Shown here piece after piece: positions 33,101 through 45,003 of a DNA stretch of 64,000 nucleotides; within the stretch, counting starts at the first letter, position 1, and each line of letters starts with the position of its first letter. The notes below the pieces were generated by a model, which saw nothing but the letters and a program-made list of their open reading frames with translations, made no database searches and had not been told where the DNA came from. This DNA is from Polytrichum commune (taxonomy: Eukaryota > Streptophyta > Polytrichopsida > Polytrichales > Polytrichaceae): positions 1,362,001-1,426,000 of the forward strand of contig OX485806.1 in the NCBI GenBank assembly GCA_950295325.1, written 5' to 3'. A program made the translations under genes and the position numbers.

Positions 33101-34947
33101 TTGATGAGGTCCATTATTGGAGCTTTGGAAGAAGTAATGGGCTTAGTAAAGCATTATGTCCGGGTTGAGAACGGCAGAGGAATGTTCTCAAGTGTGCTTC
33201 ATTCGAATGGCCGTAATGGTGCATTGGCTGTGGCTCCTCTTGTTAATAATGGCTATGCTAACCATTTGCATGAAGAACTGGCCATGTTCAAGACAGAAGA
33301 TTTTGCTGCACAATCTTATGTGCAATTTAAGTGCGAGTCTATAAGCAAAAAGGTATTGTGTCTCATTATCACATATGCCTTATTGTGGTTAATTTTTAAT
33401 GAATCTTGGACTTTCAGTGTACATGGAAACTTTATGGCATAGCGTGGAACTAGGATAACAAGATAAGGGTGTTAATGTTCACTATTAGCTCCAAATTTGG
33501 AATTTAGTATCTCGGTACTCTTAGAATTGATTGGTATCTTTGGCAGGGCATAAGAAAATTGTGCGAGGATATGAATAAATTATTTGCCTAGGATATGCAA
33601 AAAAGTGTTTAAGCCAATCATTATGCCACATCCATTAGGTGCATTAGCTCCCTTTCTTATTGCATGTATAAGAGGATATGCATGACTAGAAAGCAACTTG
33701 CCTTAAAGTGATGGCAAAAGTCAAAACCTAATTTGATCTTGAATCACCATGTTTGTCTTCAGGCAACGTGACCCTAGCATTGGTTATGGTTATGCCCATT
33801 CCAAATTGCAATTGCTGCTACTATTGTTTCTCTTATTTGTTTTAGCCTCCTGCTTTGTGAAGTACTCCTTTGAACACCCTTGCCTAATTTCAACCGTGTG
33901 CATTCATTAGGCAAGGGAGTGAAGAATACTTCAATGCCTCTGAGGAGATTTTTCTTGCTTGCTATTTGGAAGTTTCTATGTCCATTTGAGTTAGTGACCA
34001 GTGGAAGCTGTTTTTGGCAGTTGAGTCTAATGCTAGCCTTGTTGGTGAGGTTGTTACCGGATTGGAAAAATGTGGGCAATGGATTCCTTAGATTAGCATC
34101 TTCAAAACGAAGGCACTGAACAATCATTTTCATAGTTAAGGGCTCAATAAGAGATTGCCTCAAGGCGTAGCCATGTTCATTATGAGGAAGAATCTCCGTA
34201 TTGGGTAATGTCTTGTTGTACTTAAGTTTTTTGCTTTTGTATTCTTCTCTAAAATTCAATCTGTTATGCCTAGCAAAACTTCACAAGAAATATCTAATCT
34301 TGAAGGGGAGCTACTTGCCATGAGGAATCTTTTGTCGTCTCAAGAAGCTCTAGTGCGTGGTCTCGCAGAAAGTGGTGCTCCAAATTTTGCAAGCAACACA
34401 TCTAAAGTAGACACACAAGCCAAGAATCTTCCTCAAACTGATCCAAAACCTACAGAGTTTGAGAGGTTGGCCCAAGCATTACCAGACATAATTGATGTAC
34501 TTCTAGTTGAGAAAAAGGTTCATCAAGCATTTTCGGCCGTTGATGATGGGGATAGATTGGTCGAACAAGGATTAAATTCAAACGGTTACAAAGGCAAGAT
34601 AAGTCGCAACGTAGCTTTAAATTTGAAGACAACTTTATCAGAAAGGAGATATAGGCTGGCCGAGCAGCTTGCAGATGCAATTCAGCAGCCTTCCTTTCGA
34701 GGAAAAGAATTAAGATGAGCAATAGTTGCTTTGGACGGACTTGGTGATGGAATGTGTGCCCACACACTTTTGTTGCAGTCTCACCATGAGAGAATTCAAC
34801 ATAATATCAAAAGTTTGCGTCCTAATGGGACATCATATGGTTGGGCTTACACTGTTGCCCTCTCGCAGTTACTGTATTTTGGCCTTGCCCCCGTACTCCC
34901 CCTAGCAGTTTCCTTAAATGTCAATTATGATGGGCAATACGTCTTAT
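33101..34947 (+). pseudogene. EXO84-like exocyst subunit pseudogene
   Basis: Three exons of a gene resembling plant EXO84, an exocyst vesicle-tethering subunit. Exon 1 (to 33352, before GGTATTG) ends EDFAAQSYVQFKCESISKK. Exon 2 (33547 to about 33638) reads GIRKLCEDMNKLFA-stop-DMQKSV-stop-ANHYATSIR. Exon 3 (from 34274, after TAG) reads KTSQEISNLEGELLAMRNLL, LPDIIDVLLVEKKVHQAFSA, PSFRGKELR-stop-AIVALD and SHHERIQHNIKSLRPNGTSY. The intron phases still fit. In-frame stops at 33589, 33610 and 34716, and loss of similarity after about 34890, show it is inactive. Keeping introns means it came from DNA duplication, not retroposition. The true start is not certain. Confidence 0.75.
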
Positions 34948-34949
34948 AG

Positions 34950-35846
34950 AGCTAAGATGAACTTTTTGATTGAACAATAAGATTAGGCTTTTGCAGTAAT
35001 GACTTCTTGCATTTTAAAATGCCACATATGTTTATATGAGATTAAAGGAGGTTCGCTTTGGAGTTCCAATTGTCTACATGACACACAAATGCACATTTGA
35101 GAATTAAGTTGTATGATCATAGTCTTGGAAATGTACTGTAATCTTATTTATTTTTAGTGATTGAGAGGATAAGGAAAGTGTGTCTTTTTGGACCGGGGAG
35201 TGGTAACATGTGAGCGATTAGCGGTAACTTGTCAGCGGTGAGGTTGGCAACACCGACTAATATCCTTTAATTGTGGTATTTTGGCATAAATAATAACATC
35301 TTTGTTTATAATAGTAGAAGTGGGGAGTTCACACAAATTGCCATCAATCTAATGAATGCCTCACTTTACTTTTTAAATCAACAACCACAAGCATGGGATG
35401 AGAGTTTGGAGATGTGTTTTAATATTGTCGGTAGATTCAACATCAATCTCTAAAAATGGAATGCAAGCACATTCCAAGCATAGCATGATTTATCCATGCG
35501 AATCGGTTTCATGACCATGAACTATGTCATTTATATTCCATGGGCCCCCATAATAAAGTAATAATATTTGTTTATTATTCATACATTCAAGCTGAAGTTC
35601 GAAATTTGGGTGGAGTTATACTCTTAGCACTACGTGCAAGAGTTTCTATTCATCCCAATATTATTCATAGCAACACTATCATTGAAATTTGTAATTTAGT
35701 TTTTGGTCATGAACAAATCCAAAGAAACAATCAAGGAAGAGTTAAAATGTGACTTGTATATCGTCCATGTGTCTCATATAAGTTTTATAAAGGAAAACAC
35801 AGGGTTACTTCACTTCCTTTCGGATTAAAATTGACAATTGGGTTAT
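34950..35846. other. AT-rich DNA between pseudogene and CACTA element
   Basis: No gene recognised. Short frames at 35271-35453 and 35540-35752 look unrelated to known proteins, although the latter has a moderately protein-like composition. Confidence 0.35.
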
Positions 35847-35862
35847 GGACACTAGAAGAAAA

Positions 35863-38200
35863 TGGGCAAATAACAACTATGTTTACGACCGTCATTTTGG
35901 TTGTAAAGGACAATAATGACTGATACTATTTGTGTTATTATGGACGACTTGTAACGGACATGAAGTCGTTCAGGACGGGACGTGGCAATGTACAGAATGA
36001 AGTCATAGAGGACAGTCATAAACATGTGTGTCACACATGTCATGCTGTGGTGACATGGCCCTCCACGGCATTACCTCCCTTCCATGTCATTAGTGGACGT
36101 GGCTGTGACGCCATGTCATTGCATACGTGTCTATCCAGTCATGGAGCCATGTCATTCTAGTGCCACCTGTATAAATACTTTGTGTGCGTGGATACCGTAC
36201 ATGTGGCGACTTTTGATTTGACCACGTGTGCATTTCTGTAGTTGTTTTGTAGTCATAGAGTGTTTTTAGGGATGACATGGTGCCCACGTGGCTGTCTGTT
36301 GGGGCATTGTCAACCTCCAATTTGTACGGCCAATGACTAATCAGTTACTCATTTCCAACTTCAAACTAGACACTTGTCCGTCCCAATTTGGGAACGGCAT
36401 CGTCATGAGTCATTGTTGAGTCTTTGTTCGGTCTTTCTCCACTCCTTGTTCTGTCTACGTTCACTCTTTCTTTGAGTCGTAACGTTATGAGATGTGTCCA
36501 CGTGTCTTCAGGATACGACTCAAATTGGCTCAGTCATTTCTCCTTTCACATTTAAAAATGACTAACTTTCTACAACAAGTCATTGTCGTGTACTTTCATT
36601 AGGAAACTACCTCAATGACTCCGATATCGACTACATTGCAAAACCGTGTGCAGTCATACATTGAGCATAATTACTGCTCCCACCCTGGGATTACCCACAA
36701 AGTATAATACCATTCATCTTCTGAAGCGAAATATGCCCAGGACTGGAAGTGACACCGCTATAACAAACAACATTCACTTTCACAACACCCTTAAGGACAA
36801 CTTATACAACATACGGACTCACTTTGGATATGCCAGTGGCAATCATGCATCGCAGGCATGAACTACATGAATTTTATTCCTCTGATCCATACAAAATACA
36901 TGCGCATGTTCAAATGGATGTACTGATTAGCACCGTAAATGACCTATGCCTTCTACCTGATTAGGATGTGGTGGTACTCATGCAGGCCTCAAGTTCCTCT
37001 CATTCCACAACGTGCACCCTCCGAGCACATCCTCAACTACCCATTGATCCCCGGCCTCATGTGGATATGGAAGACGCACTTCACCCAAATGCGCAATGCT
37101 GACATCCACTTTATAACAAAATTCGGGGATGGTCTTAAAGTGGAATTTGTCCACGCCCCCCACGCCGCTAACTTTACCGCTTCCCACCTTCTGCTTGTTG
37201 TTTCTAGGGTTCATCATGTGCACTGATTGGCCTAGACTGAACTGCATTCACATAGCATCCACATATGATTCAGTCAAATGCCTTCACATGTAGTTTTCAT
37301 CAATGCTGCAATCGGGTTACATATTATGGCATCTGGTGTAAGACATGTATATTGTTTGTATGAATTAGGTCCTACATATCTCGTCCTAAGTTACTTGAAC
37401 AACTCTAGAACAACTCATCTACACTGACATCTAGTTCACATGGTTGTCAATACCAAACCTAAATACCTCAAAAAACGCATCAGCAGCATAGATGTGGTGC
37501 ATATAGACTGACACGTATGGTTTCAACTGCATGGTCTTCGCCATGGGTTCTTCATAAACCATCATGATCACATTTTCTGAACGTCCTACATGGTGCATAT
37601 GAACACTGACAACAAGACAGATTGCAGTTGGATGTAGGCAGGCAGTTGGGGTCCATTCTAACGGGTCCTTGTTGACTGAACTACTTCAAGTCCAACTGAA
37701 TATCTATTGCATTCAGTCCTTTGGGTCTGTGTCACTCACAAATGACTGGTTATGGTTATGCATGACGTTATTTGTACAGCTTGCCTTATGCATTCTAAAA
37801 TAACGACCTTTACAACAATCAGACTTCAGGGTTTCAACTAACCAGTCGGTTCGTCCATAGAGTGTTCTCTGACAAACTATCCTGTGTTTTTGCCGCCCGT
37901 CCCCGCAACTCCCTCCCCTGAACCACCTACACACACGCAGCCGAAACACAAATTCAGTTAGTCTTGCAAGGATTTACAGGTGAGGGGACAATGGAGGTAT
38001 GTGAACTTACAGTCCACAAGTCCCCTCACCTCCACGTGAATGCAACCTCCCTACAAGGATTTTGGTCCTTTATAACTAGTCCTTCGTGACTTACATGGTC
38101 TTTTCTGACTCAATTCTTTAGAAATAAAGTCGTTCTGGACCATTTAGGTCACAAAGGTCCAGATGTGAAGGGCCAAAAACCTTGTAGGGCCTTCAATCTC
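35863..38200. repeat. CACTA left subterminal region
   Basis: About 2.3 kb without a convincing gene. Many short direct and inverse copies of GTCATT, TGACTGAG and ACTCAAC-like motifs, comparable to the right end at 53.7-54.5 kb. Frames at 36.6-37.2 kb are not recognised. Confidence 0.5.
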
Positions 38201-38236
38201 CAATGACAGTGCATGGCCGATGCGGGGCCATGTTCC

Positions 38237-39916
38237 TCAAAAATTTACTTCATACACACCTGTTGTCAATCCGGAAACATGCAAACTGGACCAGAATGTT
38301 CCAACATCTTGATGCCCATGAAGGCCTTGAAGTGCTGGCCATAATATGTGCTTTAAGTATTCATTGTCTTCACCAAGATCCTTCAAATTTGCAACATAGA
38401 ATGAGGGGGGGACAATGACATTCGCCTTTGGATTGCAAGCCACCCTAGGACCATGATGGTCCACTATGATCGTGTTAGTGCCATTCCAACATGGCCATTT
38501 GTTCCACACCCTTGTCAGCGGTTTCCCCCATATTGTAATGTCGCCAGTTTTCTGTATGATCTCACAATCCTTTCCTGACCAAGCAAAAATTGGTTGGTGG
38601 CCTTCCAAGTGTTCAAACACTGGCAATATCTCCCGGAGGACCTCTTCCATATACTCTCCACTCTTTAATCCCCAAAAGCCTACTTTGAATGTTTTGAAAC
38701 ACCTTCCCAGAAACTCCATCATCCACGGTCTGAACACAAAGCGGCGAGTCAATGTTTTCTTTGTTACCCGGATGTTAGGGTTTGGATTGGGTTGTGACAA
38801 TAAACTGGTGTCTAGAAGAGTCCCGTGCACATTGAATACCAACAACTTCGTGGGCGTGTAGGGTTCTGGTATGCATGGAATAGGGGACCATTTTGGTGGA
38901 CTCACCTCGCTGCCTGGCGCATTGTTTTGGGCGCCATTACCTCCTACCCTGCTTGGTGACATATTCTTACTTCTTACTTGCACTGAAAATGCAGTCACCC
39001 CCCTTCCTGGTGACAATGCCGGCGTTACCTCCTCTGCGGCAACCCCTACCTCACCACCCCCTACTACATCTCTCTCCCCTCTATGAGACTGCCCTTTCCC
39101 AACAAGTGCACTCCCCACCCCCCCACTCGCAGCCTGCCCATTCTCCACTTTACCCTCCTCTCCCATGATCCCTCCTCCATTAATTCCCTCTTCCACAACC
39201 CCGCTCCCAGTAACGCCTTCCACCTCGCTGCCGCCCTCTGTATTCTTCTCGGGGCCACCTCCATCTTCCACGAACCCTCCTTGGCTGCCCCCCCTCTCCT
39301 CTGTGCCTCCTGCACTTACAGGTTGCTCGCTGCCCTCTTCGATCCCACGTCCCTTGCTGCCTCCTCCCCTTGTCGCCTTTTTTTTCTTGTAGACCTTCTC
39401 GCTTCTACCGCCCTTCATGACGACCTCGCTGTCAGTTGTGGCCCCGCTAACGCCCTTGAACTTCACGTCCTTGCTCCTAGTCATCCTGACTGATTGTTTG
39501 GGGGGGTTCTCGTCCTCGCTAGGAACGTATGAGACATCCACCACATCTATGGGGTTGCCACTAGACGCTCCAATGCGCGCTGTTTTTGACTGTGCTTGAT
39601 TCTCAACAGCTGACTTGTGCGGGCTTCTCGGATTTTGATGCTGATTGAGAGCACTGTGGGTGGGAGGGCTCGCCATGGACTTCGACTCTAGCTTCTTCAT
39701 TATGCTCGTTACCATAATGGCCAAGCTATCCAAAGTTGTTGTGCACGATTTCAGTCGCTCCTCATTGTTCGAACTAGTCATCATGAGTTCGGCCAATTGG
39801 CGCCTGAGTTCAGTTTGGTTAGTCTCCACAGCAGTGATGCGTGCAGACACCCTGCCGGATGCAGCTTGCTGATCACACCACACACACCAACCAATCTTAG
39901 AGTGCAGACATGCCAA
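38237..39916 (-). CDS. FCP1/NIF-like phosphatase-fold protein carried by the transposon
   Basis: 559 codons. Residues about 25-90 are a helical, coiled-coil-like segment (RRQLAELMMTSSNNEERLKS). Residues about 100-350 are low complexity, rich in Gly, Glu and Ser. The C-terminus resembles the FCP1-homology (NLI-interacting factor, HAD superfamily) domain: TPTKLLVFNVHGTLLDTSLL, FRPWMMEFLGRCFKTFKVGF, then NTIIVDHHGPRVACNP and VIVPPSFYV. Active members use DxDx(T/V); here the motif is N-V-H-G-T, and the later acidic pair is Asp-His. It is therefore probably catalytically dead and may serve as a binding module. The first ATG is uncertain; an upstream exon may exist. It lies inside the CACTA element and is probably captured cargo or an accessory gene. 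Confidence 0.6.
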   Translation of the reverse strand: MACLHSKIGWCVWCDQQAASGRVSARITAVETNQTELRRQLAELMMTSSNNEERLKSCTTTLDSLAIMVTSIMKKLESKSMASPPTHSALNQHQNPRSPHKSAVENQAQSKTARIGASSGNPIDVVDVSYVPSEDENPPKQSVRMTRSKDVKFKGVSGATTDSEVVMKGGRSEKVYKKKKATRGGGSKGRGIEEGSEQPVSAGGTEERGGSQGGFVEDGGGPEKNTEGGSEVEGVTGSGVVEEGINGGGIMGEEGKVENGQAASGGVGSALVGKGQSHRGERDVVGGGEVGVAAEEVTPALSPGRGVTAFSVQVRSKNMSPSRVGGNGAQNNAPGSEVSPPKWSPIPCIPEPYTPTKLLVFNVHGTLLDTSLLSQPNPNPNIRVTKKTLTRRFVFRPWMMEFLGRCFKTFKVGFWGLKSGEYMEEVLREILPVFEHLEGHQPIFAWSGKDCEIIQKTGDITIWGKPLTRVWNKWPCWNGTNTIIVDHHGPRVACNPKANVIVPPSFYVANLKDLGEDNEYLKHILWPALQGLHGHQDVGTFWSSLHVSGLTTGVYEVNF

Positions 39917-39957
39917 CCAGTAGGAATCAACTCACTACACTATACAAAAACAACTAC

Positions 39958-40085
39958 ACAATGATTGATCATCAACTCAGTATTTAATACAACAATGACT
40001 GAGTCGAGTCCAAGAAACAACTCAGTATTCACTACAACAGTGGCTGAGTCCAGTCCAAGAAACAACTCGGTATTTACTACAACAA
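39958..40085. repeat. About 60-bp tandem repeat in CACTA
   Basis: Two to three copies of a unit with AACTCAGTATTTA, ACTACAACAGTGGCTGAGTC and CCAAGAAACAACTC, just upstream of the FCP1-like ORF on its own (minus) strand. Confidence 0.65.
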
Positions 40086-41259
40086 TCAATCGTACTAATT
40101 TAATGTTCAACATAAATGGCCGATCCTAAGTGACCTTCTTGTCGTCTATTTGTTGGTGGACTTTGACATTGCATACCAATTTTAGATTGGCCCTGAAATC
40201 CACTGGGATTGACCACGGCTTCTTCATATACACTTGCGGATGTACATAAATTTCAAACTTGCGAATTTGAGTAGTATAAGACCCGTAGCAAAAAGTAACC
40301 AACTAAGGCCTATTTGCATAACATTATGTTGGATGTGCCTCATGCAGAATACTGCAAGAATCATTAAATTTTGAGAACAATGTGCACTTTCAAAGGCAAA
40401 ACTTCACACTGGAGTTCATACTGGAGTTCATCAACACATTTTGGCATGTCATCCAAAGTGCTCTTCAGTAAAGTCATTAAACGAGGTACAAAGAGTATTT
40501 TCACACAAGTGGTTGCACATGGCCTACATCAAAACTGCAAATTAATTATGCGCATTCAACTTCTTCAATAACCTTGACTTATCTTGTGGATCTAAAAGTT
40601 ATGAACAAAATGTTGGTAAACAAGACTTAAGGTGAACACCTCATACTATGACGTCTAGCAACCTATGTAATACTAATCTGATTTCTAGCACATACAATAT
40701 AATAGTAAAACTATGTGTCTCCCATAAAATTGTGTGATGCAGCGAACTATGTATGCCAATTTAGTTCTCCATTGGGGGAAAATTGTGAAGCGACTTACAG
40801 AGGTGCAGGCCCCTGTTTGCTCCGATCCTTGGAAATCCTCTGCAATTTCCGTGATTCCAGGGCTCCTCATTCTTCTCGCTCTCTGCAAATGTCAACACAA
40901 AGCGGTCCCATGTCGCACATTAGCAATTGCAACTACAAAACGGACTATAAACACACGGTGGTGCCGAAATATGCAAAGGAGATTACAGTGGCGGGACACT
41001 GATGTCATGGTTTATGTTGTGGAACACTGATGTCATGGTTCATGTCTGCAAGAAGGCCTTCTCACGCGTATTCTAGTGTTTGGTTTAGGGTTTAAACATG
41101 CTCGCAATTTGACATCTGATTACACTGAAATAATGGGTATATCTTGACAGCAAGCAAACCAATTTGATGTTTACAATAGCTGACTAATATAAGATGTATA
41201 AATCAACTATGATATGCAAGGTTTAGGGCAGAGGGACTCTAAGGAAATATTATGTTTTC

Positions 41260-41720
41260 TTGGACGTTATTGACAGTTAAGTACTATACAGAATAGCATG
41301 TAAACAACACAACCAGTTATCTAAGAGTATGCCTTAAGTTAAGACACAGAGCATACCTGTTGGGCCTCCTTTCCAGCTGGATTGTCCTGCCTATGTTAAT
41401 GAACTTCAACTTGCACCAAAAAATCGAGCTATAGCTAAAGGTCTGATGTCACTCCAAAAAGGGCTCGCATTTATCCAAGAACTTAGTTGATGTTCACAAT
41501 AAATGGCTAATAATTGACTAACAATTGAGCTCTTAAATGACTGCAGAGGCTAGTGGGACTCTATTTTAACATTATGCTTTCACAGCAGGTTATTGACAGT
41601 TAAGTACTATATAAAATAAAATTTAAAGAACACAACCAGCTATCTAGATGTATGAAAGAATACAAGACATGGAACCATACCAATTGGGCCTCCTTTCCAG
41701 CTTTGCCTGCCCGCCCGACA
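41260..41720. repeat. Duplicated splice-junction segment in CACTA
   Basis: Two copies about 300 bp apart (about 41265-41420 and 41575-41720) share GTTATTGACAGTTAAGTACT, ACACAACCAG and TTGGGCCTCCTTTCCAGCT. The second copy contains the real 3' end of the Transposase_24-like exon and its donor; the first is a decayed copy in the following intron (minus strand reading). Confidence 0.7.
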
Positions 41721-42503
41721 TTTGACTGCCTCTTCACTTGTTTGCGCGCATTTGCCATTCTTTGTGCCTTCTCCTCCGTTTCTGGTTTTGACCAGTACTC
41801 ACACAACCTTGCCCATTGAACGGGCTCAATGGTAATAGGACAGTCTTTCTTCCCGCTAAGAAACCATCCCTTCATTTTTGACCTCTCCGTCTTCATTTGT
41901 CTCTTCACCGCGTTCTTGAAGCCCTTGTCCGAAAGGTTAGTCCCCACATATTCAAACTCACTGTCTAACACATTCCTCAAATTTTCAACACTGTTTGGGG
42001 ACTGCTCCTCCCACTTGACACAACTTACGTCCAGAATCCTAGGGATTAAGCTCCTAAGAGCCTCGTCCCACTCGTTCTTGCCCTCGCATCCTCCATCTAT
42101 GCCTCCTCCTGCCTTCACCCTCACACGATGAGGTTTCTGCCCTTGATTGCGCCTTGCATCCACTCGTTCCTCCATCTCCTTCCTATTTGCTCTCCTTGCT
42201 GCCCTTGCTTCACTCTCCGACTTTGTTGTAGGACCCTCCTGCGTTGCCGCATTGGGGGGGGGGGGGCTGTGGCGGTAACCACGGGCCGGGGAATTGTTGG
42301 CCCATCATCCAGGGGTTCGCTTGGCCCATCATCCAGGGCTGTTGCTGATTGTGTGGACCCTGCATCCATGGTTGTTGCATCCATGGAGCAGCGTTTGATG
42401 GTGCAGACCCAGATGGACTTGGGGCTGTTGGCTTCTTCCGGGGGGGGGACTTAAAAATTCGCCTCGGCTTCCTCTTCGTGGCACTTGACCGGGGCAGGTC
42501 CAC
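41600..42503 (-). pseudogene. Transposase_24 (TNPA-like) CACTA gene, frame broken in G-run
   Basis: The intact part (42240 down to about 41690) reads SESEARAARRANRKEMEER, then WDEALRSLIPRILDVSCVKW, and the diagnostic block NAVKRQMKTERSKMKGWFLS ... QWARLCEYWSKPETEEKAQR ... NARKQVKRQSNVGRAGKAGK. This matches plant Transposase_24 (En/Spm/Ptta) proteins, the TNPA-like DNA-binding partner of TNP2. The exon seems to end at a donor after Gln-Leu (CAATTG|GTATGG on the minus strand). Upstream, a Pro/Trp/Met/Gln-rich segment (repeated PWMMGQ) is in another frame; a 13-G run at 42254-42266 separates the two. A slippage indel there probably broke the gene, or is a sequencing error. Confidence 0.65.
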
Positions 42504-43126
42504 AGTGTGTTCTTTAGGTGACTGGGCTTCATCGTCCTCCTCCTCATCTGCTCAAGGCCATGTGAAATGTAACACCGGGACAAATATCAGGACTCCCTAT
42601 CCTTGTGACTCAGCTGTGGTAACATGAATCTTATTCACTGATTAATTGAATCATTGACTATAAAATGACACAGAATTGACTGAGGATTCACTAATAAACG
42701 ACTACTACAGTCAGCTGACTTTTATTTTCACCATTCCAGTTGCACAGACAGATGCCCAGTCTTGCATCTCATCTACCATTTTTAAGGTGGTAATCAATCG
42801 CACATAAGTCATGCGATGAATGGCGAGCTACAATGCCCATACTTGTGTAACATAATTTACAATGACGACAAATATTGTTGCACTGAACAATGTGCATTCT
42901 AAGAACAAAGATGACGTTTACAAAATGTGGAAAACGCCGAACCTAGTATGAGACCATTTCGACTGAGAATCAGGAATACAATATCAGCTCACGTGAACAA
43001 CACTAGCACATTAGCGACATAGTCACATCAATAGAATGATGTCAGACTTCAGTATTCATTGCAGAATGTTGATTAAAATTTGAGAGTTTACAATGACGAC
43101 TTCACAATTCCGGACTTTACAATTTC

Positions 43127-43214
43127 AAATCAAATAGATGTAACAGAGTATGAAGCTATTCACTAATTCATTTGCCTATTTATTAGCTGCGAGTGGTTCA
43201 AATTAGTGCGTTGT
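43127..43214. repeat. 88-bp direct repeat, copy A
   Basis: About 86 bp (through GCTGCGAGTGGTTCAAATTA) nearly identical to 45711-45796, 2.6 kb away in the same orientation inside the CACTA element. Confidence 0.75.
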
Positions 43215-43439
43215 AGAATGTTCAGTAGTCAGTATTCATTGCATAATGTTCATTAAAATCCGAAAGCATTGAACTTGGCAATGGATCTAAAAAAATTGAT
43301 TCATGTGTGAATGTGCTTGATCTGGGCCTTTCCAAATACCCTGTGCATCTATTGAAAGCAGAAATGCAACTCATTCTGATTTCTAAGATCCACTGTCTGA
43401 CTCACTGAATAAACAAAGATAAGAAAAAACTTGAAGCAA

Positions 43440-43465
43440 GGTAAGGGTTTAGGGTTTAGGGTAAG
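43440..43465. repeat. Short interstitial telomere-like tract
   Basis: About two and a half TTTAGGG units (AGGGTTTAGGGTTTAGGG). Too short to call a telomere relic; plant-type telomere motif. Confidence 0.6.
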
Positions 43466-44571
43466 AAGGGTGTACAAGGTAAGAAGATGGCTTGAAGCTG
43501 TGTGTTACAACTCACCTGGACTGTATTCGTCACTGGTCTTCGTTGTTGCGGACTCCTCCTCGCCCTCCATTTCGAGGGTATGTTCCAATACTCCCAACCG
43601 CGTAATCCTCGAACACTGCCTGCGGCTGCGGCGCACTGCCGCAAACTGCCCTACACGCTTCTGACCTCTCACACTCTCACGCCTGCACCAAACTGAAGTT
43701 AGATCCTCCCACTCACACATGAAAGGAATAACATCATTATGATGACAACAAATGCAAGTGAGATCCTCTTCCCACTTTATATAGTGATCTAAGAGCGCGC
43801 TAAAGAGAGGGCCAACTGAGAGTCCTCGCGGGATGCGAATTCCTGTGCACTCTGGGCCTAAACCCTAAACCTCGGGAGGTGGGACATGTGCAGGCGTTGT
43901 ATAAGAACCCCCCAGCCATGTTGTCTTCAAGGAGGGCGACCCACCCAAGGACTCAACACCCAGCAGCAGGAGAGGGGATGAAGAAAAACCTTGTAGCAGT
44001 AGGTTTACGACACTTGTGAGCAGATTCACCTAGCTTTATGACCCGCGTGAGCAGATTCACCTAGGAGGCGCCGGAGCAGATTCAAGTTGGATCCGCAGCA
44101 GAAGACACCAACACAATTCATGCAACAATCAACAAACTAGTGTCGCTGTACACATTGATGGAAGTGGGACAGAAACGCCGAGAGGACGCAACACCTACTA
44201 CAGATGCCAAAGAAGAGAAACGACAACGACGACGAGGAAACACAGGGTCTACAGCAGAGTTGGAGAAAGGCTTCCCACGCGGGAGATGCCACCAGTTGTG
44301 ATCGTGACCGTCCGTGTGGGACCTATGAGCAGTAGCCACGTGGAACCTACTATGACTTCCCATTTACCCTGGTGGCACCAAACCCTAGTCGGGGGCTGCT
44401 AGTTTTCACCACCAGCATCCTCGTAACCTCTTCCGGAAAAGACGCGCACCGAACGCGGAGGCAGAACGACGAACAACCCAGCATAACAGGGGATGAGAAT
44501 GTAAGTCTCTTCTACTGCTCACAAATTATTGCTTGCGAGCACCAATGGCTTCAAGAGTTCTCTCATTTTTG

Positions 44572-45003
44572 CTACTCTCTTGTCGCGTTCCACCTCATAA
44601 GAGCATCTCTCCTCATCCGAATCAGCCTCGGGGCATGTACGCGCGGTCCTCGGCGATTTTTCCGCGGCCACATGTCTTTCCGCACGTGGCTTGAGAGCTG
44701 ACATACTCTCGGCCATCTACAATCACCTACAGACAAACTACGCTCTTTCTCCACAGTTATGTAGCCGCATTGCAGCGCAATGTTTGTGCCTGCCCTGAAT
44801 GTATGTTGCACACAGCGAATTGCGAATAGCGATCTGTCTATGCAATCCGCCTTAACACACTTGAACTTGCTCTCCTTTCCTCTCCGCGAAAATACGTAAT
44901 GTCCAGATACGCCCGGGTATTTAGACCTTGCCTCCCAACGGTTAGATGTCTTTATGCATTGAAGACGCCGCGCCAGCCTCCCGCCGTGGTAGGGTTTAAA
45001 CAT
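44572..45003 (-). CDS. Unrecognised ORF in CACTA element
   Basis: 143 codons, basic and Cys-containing (SKFKCVKADCIDRSLFAIRC). I do not recognise a family. It lies between the minus-strand Transposase_24-like gene and the plus-strand TNP2 gene and may be a piece of either, cargo, or chance. Confidence 0.25.
   Translation of the reverse strand: MFKPYHGGRLARRLQCIKTSNRWEARSKYPGVSGHYVFSRRGKESKFKCVKADCIDRSLFAIRCVQHTFRAGTNIALQCGYITVEKERSLSVGDCRWPRVCQLSSHVRKDMWPRKNRRGPRVHAPRLIRMRRDALMRWNATRE

Noticed and set aside
35540-35846. Possible organelle-derived fragment
   Set aside because: Composition and a readable frame suggested this, but I could not match it to any plastid or mitochondrial gene.
43440-43465. 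Telomere relic
   Set aside because: Only about two and a half TTTAGGG units; could be chance in a GT-rich stretch.
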